Shown: positions 1-6,686 of the stretch, one piece after another
Layout: each line of letters opens with the position of its first letter
Numbering within the stretch: position 1 is the stretch's first letter
NCBI GenBank assembly: GCA_036567845.1
Contig: DATCTT010000318.1
Span: forward strand, 1 to 8,977
Reading direction: 5' to 3'
Length of the DNA stretch: 8,977 nucleotides
Origin: MWAR01 sp036567845
GTDB lineage: Bacteria; Muiribacteriota; Ozemobacteria; Ozemobacterales; Ozemobacteraceae
The notes under the pieces: model-generated
The model's input: only the letters and a program-made list of their open reading frames with translations
Databases searched by the model: none
What the model was told of the DNA's origin: nothing
Program-made: the position numbers and the translations under genes

Positions 1-1191
1 CGTGAACGGCGCGGCGGAGGATGTCTTTCCGGTGGAAAGGTCGAGGTTCGTCAGGGTGCCGTCACGGGCAAGCAGAAAGCCATTTGCGCCTTCGGTCCGA
101 ATGCCGATCAGGGTCGAGGGATCGATGGCCGGGAGCTTCACAACGGCTTTGCGGGTGATCTTCAGGGCGGCCCAGGGATCAGCCGCCTGCTTTTTCGAGG
201 CCGGGCGGGCCTCCCCGTCCGTCGTCAGGGGCTCGATGCGGAACGCTCCGGCCGGAGCGGCATCCACATCGGCGGTGGCCGTCCAGAAGGAGGAGCCATC
301 GCGGTCGACGTATCGGTTCATGCCGGCTGCCGGCCGTATGGGGTATTTACGGAGAACCGCCCCGTCGGCGGAGAAAACATGCATCGTCACGGAGCCGCGG
401 AAGCCGCCCGCGGGAATGAACGATACGCTCAGGCCGCCATCGGCCTCGTTCCACCAGACACGCGGATTCTGCAGGCCCTGGAGACCGAGATGAACCGACC
501 GCTCGAGCCGGCCCTCGGCATCATACCGCTGCCAGACATACCCGGCTCCTTCAATGAACACCACGGTCGAGAGCCGGTCACGATCGTCGATCACGAAGCC
601 GGAGCGTTCCCAGGGGTGCTCGCGGAGAAGCTTTCCCTCGGGAGAGAAGACGGCGATCACGGATCGGCCATAGTCGCCGATATATAATCTTCCGGTCGGG
701 CCGGTTTCCACCTGGTGGATCTGGGCGAACTGGCCAGGATTCTCCCCGCGACCACCGACTCGCATCAGCTCGGTTCCGGCGGGAACGGCGAGTTTGCGAA
801 CGATGAGATCGGCACCATCCGCGACCCAGACGGCATCGGGCTTCCCGGGAGCGGCGCCGCTCAGGGCGATATCCTCGAGCAGAGTGTCGGTGCCAACGCC
901 CGGAACGCGTATCGAGGCTTTCACAGCCCCGTTGGAACCGAGTTGGAGCACCCGGCCGCCGATCGAATCGGCAATCCAGAGGTCACCACCCACGATACGG
1001 AAGGCAAGCGGGCCGAGCGGGCTTGCCTCCTCGATCTTCGGATTGACCTTGGCGTTATAGTACCCGACCTCGGAAGGGCCCGAGCCGTATTTCAGGGACC
1101 AGCCCGCCGGGGCCGCCAGTCCGGTGGAGGCGAGGATTCCGGGGACGATCAGGGCGAGAACCGCTTGTTTCCATGGAGAGACGAGACGCAT
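1..1191 (-). CDS. Exported NHL-repeat/beta-propeller protein, C-terminus outside window
   Basis: The minus strand is open without a stop from an ATG at 1191 to the left edge, giving 397 residues with the stop outside the window. The N-terminus (basic MRLVSPWK, then a hydrophobic run and an AxA-type site near residues 25-29) looks like a Sec signal peptide, so the protein should be exported. Residues about 146-190 carry a clear NHL-type blade: GGRGENPGQF, then GRLYIGDYG, then a VFSPEGKLL strand. An earlier, weaker blade lies around 60-90 (GGDLWIADSIGGRVLQL). Such folds usually bind protein, glycan or peptide ligands and have no catalytic residues. The start has a good ribosome site (GAGGAA, 5 nt upstream). 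The gene follows the SH3/NlpC gene by 36 bp in the same direction, so the two are probably co-transcribed. The specific function is unknown. Confidence is high that it is a gene and moderate for the fold. Confidence 0.85.
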   Translation of the reverse strand, partial: MRLVSPWKQAVLALIVPGILASTGLAAPAGWSLKYGSGPSEVGYYNAKVNPKIEEASPLGPLAFRIVGGDLWIADSIGGRVLQLGSNGAVKASIRVPGVGTDTLLEDIALSGAAPGKPDAVWVADGADLIVRKLAVPAGTELMRVGGRGENPGQFAQIHQVETGPTGRLYIGDYGRSVIAVFSPEGKLLREHPWERSGFVIDDRDRLSTVVFIEGAGYVWQRYDAEGRLERSVHLGLQGLQNPRVWWNEADGGLSVSFIPAGGFRGSVTMHVFSADGAVLRKYPIRPAAGMNRYVDRDGSSFWTATADVDAAPAGAFRIEPLTTDGEARPASKKQAADPWAALKITRKAVVKLPAIDPSTLIGIRTEGANGFLLARDGTLTNLDLSTGKTSSAAPFT

Positions 1192-1227
1192 AGGTTCCTC
1201 GATTGTTGGATTTCGGAGGGCGACCGA

Positions 1228-2469
1228 TCAGCTCTTCCGCATGACGCGGGTGACGGGGCCGATCGCGGAGGGTTCGGTGAGGCGGGGCGTGCGGAGGCGG
1301 GAGGAGTTGTTCATCGCCATGTAGCTGTTGCCTTCCTTGACAATGATGCCAATGTGCGTGTCGGGATCCTTCACGCCGTCGCCGGTGTAGTCGTAGGTCT
1401 TCCAGAGAATGACGTCGCCTTCCTTGTAAGGGGGCGCCGAGACGTCCTTCCAGCCCTTGGCGTGGAGCATGTTCACGGTTTCACGGCAGTTGAGGGAAAC
1501 GCGGTCGAGGGCACCGGCATTCTTCAGCGCCGTCGTGACGACCTTGGCGCAGGCCAGCGTGCCGTAATTCACGTCGGCGGTGCGGAACCTGGTGCTGCCA
1601 ACGAGGTTTCTCGCCTCCTGGACGATCCGCTGCTGGAGCGATCCCGTGGCCGCCGAGCTGCTCGAAGAAGAGGAGGAAGAAGAGCTCGAGCTCGAAGGCT
1701 TGTCCTTCGTGATGTAGTCGGCATGGACATACCGCGTCTTCCCCTGATAGGAGATCAGATACCAGTCGTCCTTTTTGCCGATGACGCGGACCGATGCCCC
1801 GTCAGGAAGCGAGCCGACGATGGAGCCCCAGGGGGCGCTGCGGACGTTCAGACCAATGTCGGCATTGACGTAACCGGTGAACTCGACTTTGGTTGCCTCG
1901 GCCGGGTTGGCCTTCGGCTGGTCGGTATCGATGTATTTGCGGGAAACGAAGGCTTCGTTGTCACCATATTTGATCTTGTACCAGTCTTTCGTGGCGCCGA
2001 GAATCTCGACGGCCTGCTGATCTTTCAGGGTGCCAATGATGTCCCCGTTGGGAACGCGGCGCACATTGAGACCAAGCGGGGTGTTGACCCAGCCGCTGGT
2101 CGGGAGGGTTTTGGGGCCTTCGCCTTCGCGCTTGACGTAGGTGGAATGAACGAACGCGGTCCTTCCGTTATACTCGATTTTGTACCAGTCACCGAGCTGG
2201 CCGACAATCGTGATCTTCGAGCCGGGCCCGAGCGAGCCGATGACTTCGCCCCAGGGGCCGGAGCGCACGTTCAGGGAAGACTCGACATCGACCGTACCCT
2301 GGACCTTCTGGCCCTCCTTCACGGGAGGCAGCGACGGTGCGGCGGCGGTCTTCCCGTCGTCGGTGACCTCGACACCCTGGCCGGAGAACGGGTTTTCCCC
2401 CGCAATGGCCGTTGGTGCGAAGGGGATGAGCAAGGCAAGCAAGGCAACGAACAGACGTCTTACGTTCAT
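1228..2469 (-). CDS. Secreted protein with three SH3b domains and an NlpC/P60-like domain
   Basis: 413 residues. Residues 1-24 form a signal peptide (MNVRR, hydrophobic core, AIAG). Three bacterial SH3 repeats follow at about 52-113, 123-181 and 195-255, each with an LNVR motif, a G[ST]L turn, DWY and a closing [FY]V segment. SH3b domains typically bind cell-wall peptides. A linker of 14 consecutive serines (259-272) leads to a C-terminal domain (about 277-413) with the order of an NlpC/P60 papain-like hydrolase: Cys307 at a helix start (LACAKVVTTALKNAG), EGDVILW, then His372 (DTHIGIIV) and a possible third polar residue at Asn387/388. The usual DCSG context of the cysteine is absent, so peptidoglycan endopeptidase activity is likely but unproven. 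The start is ATG with GGGGAG about 8 nt upstream. It is the first gene of a probable operon with the NHL protein. Confidence 0.9.
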   Translation of the reverse strand: MNVRRLFVALLALLIPFAPTAIAGENPFSGQGVEVTDDGKTAAAPSLPPVKEGQKVQGTVDVESSLNVRSGPWGEVIGSLGPGSKITIVGQLGDWYKIEYNGRTAFVHSTYVKREGEGPKTLPTSGWVNTPLGLNVRRVPNGDIIGTLKDQQAVEILGATKDWYKIKYGDNEAFVSRKYIDTDQPKANPAEATKVEFTGYVNADIGLNVRSAPWGSIVGSLPDGASVRVIGKKDDWYLISYQGKTRYVHADYITKDKPSSSSSSSSSSSSSSAATGSLQQRIVQEARNLVGSTRFRTADVNYGTLACAKVVTTALKNAGALDRVSLNCRETVNMLHAKGWKDVSAPPYKEGDVILWKTYDYTGDGVKDPDTHIGIIVKEGNSYMAMNNSSRLRTPRLTEPSAIGPVTRVMRKS

Positions 2470-2499
2470 ACGCGATTCTCCCCATGACGAATTGTGCTT

Positions 2500-2530
2500 A
2501 TTCTACCCCATTTCAGGCAAAAAGTTTCAA
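2500..2530 (-). promoter_or_regulatory. Putative sigma70-type promoter for the SH3/NlpC gene
   Basis: Read on the minus strand: TTGAAA at 2530-2525 (5/6 to consensus), a 19-bp spacer and TAGAAT at 2505-2500 (5/6). Transcription would start near 2493, leaving about 24 nt of leader that contains the GGGGAG ribosome site before the ATG at 2469. The spacer is 2 bp longer than ideal, so this is a moderate match. Confidence 0.45.
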
Positions 2531-2595
2531 GCATCATCATTCCCCGGAACCTCCGCGCCACGGTTTCTGGCAAGTGCGATTCAGCCAGGGAACCG

Positions 2596-2620
2596 AATCC
2601 GCAGATGGCGCAGATGAACA
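2596..2620 (+). repeat. Dispersed-type intergenic repeat, CGCAGATGG family
   Basis: The stretch contains two adjacent near-identical 9-mers, CGCAGATGG at 2600-2608 and CGCAGATGA at 2609-2617, preceded by AATC and followed by ACA. The word resembles the ATCCGCAGATTACGCAGAT-type element that recurs in intergenic regions of many unrelated bacterial genomes. The function of that element is not known to me. Family assignment is from memory of the motif and not from a search. Confidence 0.5.
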
Positions 2621-2670
2621 GCGGCCCTGGAGGGTCTCGGTGATATTTCATCCCCGCGGCGATAGCATCA

Positions 2671-2733
2671 TTCTCTGTGTCTCCGTGCCTCTGTGGTGCG
2701 GTCTCCTTCGCGCCTTTGTATCCTGGTGGTGAA
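2671..2733 (+). repeat. Dispersed-type intergenic repeat, CTCTGTGTCTCCGTG…GTGGTG family, two degenerate units
   Basis: Unit one (2671-2698) reads TTCTCTGTGTCTCCGTG followed by CCTCTGTGGTG. Unit two (2704-2733) is a diverged relative with CTTCGCGCCTTTG and a closing TGGTGGTGAAA. This pattern matches a short element scattered through intergenic DNA of many environmental bacteria. Its chance translations (FLCVSVPLW-like on one strand, QRHGDTE-like on the other) often appear as spurious proteins in databases. Here both kinds of translation occur, and no real gene overlaps the stretch. Confidence 0.6.
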
Positions 2734-2788
2734 ATCGTCTTTGGATCCCGGTGATGAAGCGGAGGAGCACGGCATGGAATCAAAGAGG

Positions 2789-2818
2789 TTGCAGGAAACC
2801 GGCCCGTCAATCTATACT
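2789..2818 (+). promoter_or_regulatory. Putative sigma70-type promoter for the cNMP-CpaE gene
   Basis: TTGCAG at 2789-2794 (weak, 3/6), an 18-bp spacer and TATACT at 2813-2818 (5/6). Transcription would start near 2825, about 31 nt before the ATG at 2856, with the GAGG ribosome site at 2841-2844 in between. The -10 hexamer is identical to the one proposed for the FHA-kinase-phosphatase operon. Confidence 0.45.
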
Positions 2819-2855
2819 CGCCCGTGTCGAAATCCACGCCGAGGATGTTCAAGCG

Positions 2856-4067
2856 ATGATCGATCTGAAAACATTTCCGTTTTTCAGCACGCTTCCGACC
2901 CGCGAAGTCGAGAAACTGAAGAATTCCTGCCGGATCCAGAAATACACGTCGGGCACCCGGATTCTTCTCGAGGGCGAAGAGATCAAGGATGTCCTCCTCG
3001 TCGTCGAAGGCCAGCTTTCGGTCATCAAAACACACGATGGGCGAAAGAAAACCCTGTTCACACTTGATCCAGGCGACACCTACGGCGAAGTGGAGATCCT
3101 CAACGGCACGGCAGCGCTAACAACCCTGATCGGGTACCAGGAGTTCCAGATTCTGTTCATCCCGAAGAACGACGTTCTCCGGCTGATCGGTCTTCACGCC
3201 GGCTTCGCACGGGAGCTGCGAGAACAGTACACCCGCCGTGCCACCATTCTGCTCGAACAGGGACTGACCAAGACACCGTTCGGCCAGATCGTCACCTTCT
3301 TCAACGTGAAAGGCGGCGCCGGCAAGTCGGTGCTATCAGCCAACACGGCTGTCATGCTCGCGAAAAAATGGCGCAAGCGCGTCGTGCTGGTCGATCTGAA
3401 CCTATCGTTCGGCGACCAGGCTATCCTGCTCAGCCTTCCCAACGACCGGAACATCTATGAACTGTACAACGCTCCAGGGCCGCTCAAGCTTGAAAAAATC
3501 GAAGCCCAGTTGACGACGCACAAGTCGGGGCTCAAGATCCTGCTGCCGCCACCGCTTCCCGAGATGGCCGAACGGATCCGGATCGATTTCATCGAACAGA
3601 TCATCGAGATTCTGCGGGCGAACTATGACTATGTGATCCTCGACACCTGCAACCAGCTCACCGATCTGGAGTTGCGGCTGCTGGAAATCAGCGATCTCAT
3701 CATGCTGATCATGACGATGGAGCTGACGTTCGTGAAGAACACGAAGCTCCTGCTCGAGCTGTTCCAGCGGATGAAGATCCCGCGGGAGAAGGTAAAGGTT
3801 GTTTTGAACCGGGCCTTCAAGACCCTCGGCCTGGAGCCGTCGCGCGTCGAGAATTCGCTGCGCTATGCCATCAGCTACTTCATTCCGAGCGAGGGCGACG
3901 TGGTCATCCCGTCGGTCAACAAGGGCACCCCGTTCGTTCTCGATGCGCCGGAAAACTCGCCTCTGGTCGTGTCGGTGGAGCGACTGTGCCGCTGCCTGGT
4001 CGGCGACGAGGCCGACAAGGGCACCTGGAACATGTTCTCGATGATCAAAGACGTGTTCGGGCTCTGA
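2856..4067 (+). CDS. cNMP-binding-fold domain fused to CpaE/MinD-like P-loop ATPase
   Basis: 403 residues from the ATG at 2856; longer in-frame starts run into repeat DNA, while this one has GAGG 11 nt upstream and begins as cNMP domains usually do (MIDLKTFPFFSTL). Residues about 5-115 form a CRP/cyclic-nucleotide-binding beta-roll, with GEVEIL at 77-82, but the arginine normally found in the phosphate-binding cassette (RTA) is missing. Residues about 142-390 form a ParA/MinD-type ATPase closest in style to CpaE/TadZ: deviant Walker A KGGAGKS at 152-158 with Lys157 intact, DLNLSFGD with Asp180, and YDYVILDT with Asp263. The protein ends FSMIKDVFGL, a candidate membrane-binding amphipathic tail. 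It is monocistronic as far as seen and converges on the PP2C gene. Such ATPases usually position pili or other machinery, and the N-terminal domain is probably a regulator. Ligand and target are unknown. Confidence 0.9.
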   Translation: MIDLKTFPFFSTLPTREVEKLKNSCRIQKYTSGTRILLEGEEIKDVLLVVEGQLSVIKTHDGRKKTLFTLDPGDTYGEVEILNGTAALTTLIGYQEFQILFIPKNDVLRLIGLHAGFARELREQYTRRATILLEQGLTKTPFGQIVTFFNVKGGAGKSVLSANTAVMLAKKWRKRVVLVDLNLSFGDQAILLSLPNDRNIYELYNAPGPLKLEKIEAQLTTHKSGLKILLPPPLPEMAERIRIDFIEQIIEILRANYDYVILDTCNQLTDLELRLLEISDLIMLIMTMELTFVKNTKLLLELFQRMKIPREKVKVVLNRAFKTLGLEPSRVENSLRYAISYFIPSEGDVVIPSVNKGTPFVLDAPENSPLVVSVERLCRCLVGDEADKGTWNMFSMIKDVFGL

Positions 4068-4087
4068 GCCGCATCCAAGGCCCCGAG

Positions 4088-4099
4088 CCCCGGCCGGGG
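4088..4099. terminator. GC palindrome between convergent genes, possible bidirectional terminator
   Basis: CCCCGGCCGGGG is a perfect 12-bp palindrome in the 33-bp gap between the stops of the cNMP-CpaE and PP2C genes. It can form a short hairpin with a GGCC loop on either strand. No T-tract follows in either direction, so intrinsic termination is uncertain. Confidence 0.3.
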
Positions 4100-4100
4100 A

Positions 4101-4859
4101 TCACCAGCCGAGCAGCTTTTTGAAGAAGCTGGTTTTCTTTGCCGTCACCTGGACGACGATGACGGAAACATTATCTCGACCACCGTTCTCGAGAGCCTCT
4201 TCAATCAACTGATTGACCGCAGCCTCGGGTTCCAGATTCTTCTCGAAGATCTCCTGGATCCGCTTGTCACCTACCTCCTCGGTGAGACCATCGCTGCACA
4301 GCAGGAATACATCGTCGTTCCAGACGGGGCCCGAGGTGATGTCAACCTCGAGCTTTGCCGAGCAGCCGATATAGCGAGTGATCTGGTTGCGGTAGGGGTG
4401 GCCCTTCTTCTCTTCCTCGTTGATGAGGCCACGGATGAACAGCTCCTCGACATAGGAGTGGTCGCGGGTTACCTGCTTGAGCTGGCCTTTCCGGAAGAGA
4501 TAGACGCGGCTGTCACCGACATGGGCGATGAAGAAATTCTGCTCGCGCAGCATCAGCAGAACGCAGGTGCAGCCCATCCCCTGCTGGTCCGTGTTCGTCG
4601 AGGCGGTGTTGCGGACGCTCTCGTTCGCGGTGAGAAACGCTTCACGTATAGAGGCTTCTATATTCGTTCCGCTGTCGAGCTTTGCGAGCTTCGAGCTGAG
4701 GACGTCGCGTGTAAGGGCTGAAGCGACTTCCCCGGCTTTGTGGCCCCCCATACCATCGGCGACGAGGAACAGGCCGTCATGCTCGGCGGCGAAATAGGTA
4801 TCCTCGTTGTTCGACCGAACCCTTCCCACATCGGAGCGGCCGAATACCTTGTATTCCAC
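4101..4859 (-). CDS. PP2C-family (PPM) protein Ser/Thr phosphatase
   Basis: 252 residues, the usual length of a bacterial single-domain PPM phosphatase (PstP/Stp/PrpC type). These remove phosphate from Ser/Thr residues and normally reverse the partner kinase. The motifs are complete: VRSNNED (Glu19/Asp20), VADGMGGHKAGE (Asp35/Gly36), HVGDSRVY (Asp116), CSDGLTEE (Asp190) and GRDNVSVIVV (Asp229). This supplies the acidic residues that hold the two metal ions, so it should be active. The start is GTG at 4859 behind a G-rich ribosome site (GGGGGGAGG ending 3 nt before it); no better start lies nearby. The protein has no membrane segment but ends KKTSFFKKLLGW, very like the MinD membrane-targeting tail, which is unusual for this family. 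It is the third gene of the operon, 26 bp after the kinase, which is its most likely partner. Confidence 0.95.
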   Translation of the reverse strand: MEYKVFGRSDVGRVRSNNEDTYFAAEHDGLFLVADGMGGHKAGEVASALTRDVLSSKLAKLDSGTNIEASIREAFLTANESVRNTASTNTDQQGMGCTCVLLMLREQNFFIAHVGDSRVYLFRKGQLKQVTRDHSYVEELFIRGLINEEEKKGHPYRNQITRYIGCSAKLEVDITSGPVWNDDVFLLCSDGLTEEVGDKRIQEIFEKNLEPEAAVNQLIEEALENGGRDNVSVIVVQVTAKKTSFFKKLLGW

Positions 4860-4885
4860 GTTCCTCCCCCCTCTCTGCTACGCGG

Positions 4886-6676
4886 TTACAGGTCTTTCAC
4901 GATCTCGAGGATCGTCGGTTGTCCAGGATCCAGGTACAGTGACATCTGATAATATTGTTTCGCCCGCTCGGCACTTCCCTCTTTCCTGAAGTAATCACCC
5001 AGCGAGTTCAGCAACAGAATATCGTTTGGGTCGAGCGACCAGGCATTCGACAGGGTGTCGAGCGCCTCCTTCATTTTTCCGCGGGCCAGCAAGATGCGGC
5101 CCAACATCGTCATCATGAGCACATTGCGCGGCTGCTCCGCCGAGCGCTGCCGGTAGTATCCCTCGGCTGTCGAGAGGTATCCAAACGCTTCGGCTTCGCG
5201 CTCCCAGGCGAGGTGAGCCGCAGGGTCTTCTTGATACTGGGAAAGGAATCGTTCAATCCGGCGCAGGGCATCCGTCTGCTGTGCCACCTGGCGGCCCTTC
5301 TTCGGGTCGACATCCGAGGCCCGGGGAAGGCCGGCGAAAGCCTCCTCGGCAAGTTTCGCAATGTTGGGGATGAGCTTGCGGAGGTTCCGATGGACCGTCA
5401 CCGCGCCCCGTTCAGGCAGATCGGCCTTGACCGCCGCCGAGGCGTAGCCCGCCTGGGAGAAGCCGATCCGATAGGAGCCGGGTGGAAGCGGCAGGGTGAT
5501 GGGGCTGGTGCCGACGAGCCTTCCATCGAGGGTTATCTCGGTTCCCGTCGGACTTGATTCGACGACGATCGTACCTTGGACATAGGCATTGTATCCCTTG
5601 AAAATGCCGAGGAAGAGAACGGTGAAAAAGATTACCAGACCGAACATGAACATCGAGTTTCTGACCGGCTTCGAGGCGAGACTCTGAGTGATTTTCGTCG
5701 TGGCGCGCGATGCGAGCCCTTCATCCCCCGCGGACGTCGCGGTTTCTTTGTCCTTGAGACCATCTTCGGGAAGCTCCGGCGTCATCGAAGCCAAGTCCAC
5801 CGTCTCGACATCCGCCGTGACGGGGGGTTCCGGCTCGTCCATGTGGCGAAGCGCCTCGATCATCTCCTCGCAGGTCTGGTAGCGGTCTTCCCGCTTTTTC
5901 TCCATTGCCTTGAGGATGATGTGGTTCAGCCGGGGCGGACAGGCCGGGTTCGCCTCGATCGGTGCGACGGGCATCTCCTGGATATGCATCAGGGCGACGG
6001 AGTTGGGGTTGTCGGAGATGAATGGCAATTTTCCCACGACCATCTCGTACAGGGTAACCCCAATCGAGTAGATGTCGGACCGGTGATCGAGATCCCGCTT
6101 CCCCAGCGCCTGCTCGGGGGACATGTAGTCGGTGGAGCCAAGAGTGAGGCCGCATCCCGTCTTGCTGGTGTTCAGCTTCGCCTTGGCGATGCCAAAATCC
6201 GTCAGTTTGACCTTCCCGTCCGCGGTGAGAAGAATATTACTTGGTTTTATATCGCGATGTATAACACCTTTGCTATGGCAATGTGCGAGAGCGGCGAGGG
6301 CCGTGGATATCACCGAGATGATGAACTCGAGGGTGAATCCTTCATCCGAATGGATTTTCGCCTCAAGCGACTTCCCGTCGATGTATTCCATGATGAAATA
6401 GGGGGGAAGCCCTTCGCGGTCGCAGATTTCCTTGCTGGCGATGTCAATGATCTCGACGATGTTGGGGCTTTCCTTCAGCCGCTCCATCGTGCGGGCCTCG
6501 TCGAAGAACCGGCTCACGACGTCTGGCTCGTTGATCCATTCCTCAAGCAGGAACTTCACGGCCGCCCGTTTTTCCAGTACGGTGTGTTGGGCAAGGTATA
6601 CGGTGGCAAAACCGCCGTCACCCAGCTTCTGGGTGATGGTGTAGTTGCCGGCCCGTTTGCCGCAGTAGTCGGTCAC
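4886..6676 (-). CDS. Transmembrane Hanks-type Ser/Thr kinase with PEGA and TPR sensor region
   Basis: 596 residues. The cytoplasmic kinase domain (about 11-278) has every catalytic element: Gly-rich loop GDGGFATV (19-26), Lys41 in AVKF, Glu60, catalytic loop HRDIKPSN (140-147), DFG (160-162), an activation loop with Thr170, Thr173 and Thr178, SPE (186-188) and Asp201. A juxtamembrane linker (280-338) rich in acidic residues, Thr and Ser leads to one membrane segment (about 344-364). Outside follow a PEGA domain (about 367-434; SSPTGTEITLDG, LPPGSYRI) and about three TPR units (484-585). PEGA domains in such kinases are thought to sense or bind envelope components, and TPRs bind proteins. The start is GTG at 6676, 10 bp after the FHA gene's stop, with no clear ribosome site, suggesting translational coupling. 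It probably phosphorylates ligands of the FHA protein encoded upstream and is reversed by the PP2C downstream. Confidence 0.95.
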   Translation of the reverse strand: MTDYCGKRAGNYTITQKLGDGGFATVYLAQHTVLEKRAAVKFLLEEWINEPDVVSRFFDEARTMERLKESPNIVEIIDIASKEICDREGLPPYFIMEYIDGKSLEAKIHSDEGFTLEFIISVISTALAALAHCHSKGVIHRDIKPSNILLTADGKVKLTDFGIAKAKLNTSKTGCGLTLGSTDYMSPEQALGKRDLDHRSDIYSIGVTLYEMVVGKLPFISDNPNSVALMHIQEMPVAPIEANPACPPRLNHIILKAMEKKREDRYQTCEEMIEALRHMDEPEPPVTADVETVDLASMTPELPEDGLKDKETATSAGDEGLASRATTKITQSLASKPVRNSMFMFGLVIFFTVLFLGIFKGYNAYVQGTIVVESSPTGTEITLDGRLVGTSPITLPLPPGSYRIGFSQAGYASAAVKADLPERGAVTVHRNLRKLIPNIAKLAEEAFAGLPRASDVDPKKGRQVAQQTDALRRIERFLSQYQEDPAAHLAWEREAEAFGYLSTAEGYYRQRSAEQPRNVLMMTMLGRILLARGKMKEALDTLSNAWSLDPNDILLLNSLGDYFRKEGSAERAKQYYQMSLYLDPGQPTILEIVKDL

Positions 6677-6686
6677 AGAAGTTGGA

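Larger units (their letters stand above)
2470..2855. other. 386-bp divergent intergenic region
   Basis: This gap separates the minus-strand SH3/NlpC operon from the plus-strand cNMP-CpaE gene. Its left edge carries a minus-strand promoter candidate and its right edge a plus-strand one. Between them, roughly 2531-2788, lie the two dispersed repeats and nothing that looks coding: open frames here lack ribosome sites and recognisable protein sequence. I see no tRNA-like or riboswitch-like structure. Confidence 0.6.

Noticed and set aside
715..2487. 590-codon open frame on the plus strand
   Set aside because: It lies antisense to the NHL and SH3/NlpC genes, which have signal peptides, ribosome sites and recognisable domains. 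Its Asp/Gly/Arg-rich translation has no domain and reflects GC-rich codon structure.
2751..2855. 35-residue N-terminal extension of the cNMP-CpaE protein from GTG 2751
   Set aside because: The extension overlaps the proposed promoter, follows directly on the repeats and has an unstructured basic translation. ATG 2856 has a ribosome site and matches the usual start of cNMP domains.
2466..3035. 189-codon minus-strand frame covering the intergenic region
   Set aside because: It overlaps the start of the cNMP-CpaE gene in antisense, and its middle (QRHGDTEN, FICAICGFGS) is a chance translation of dispersed repeats.
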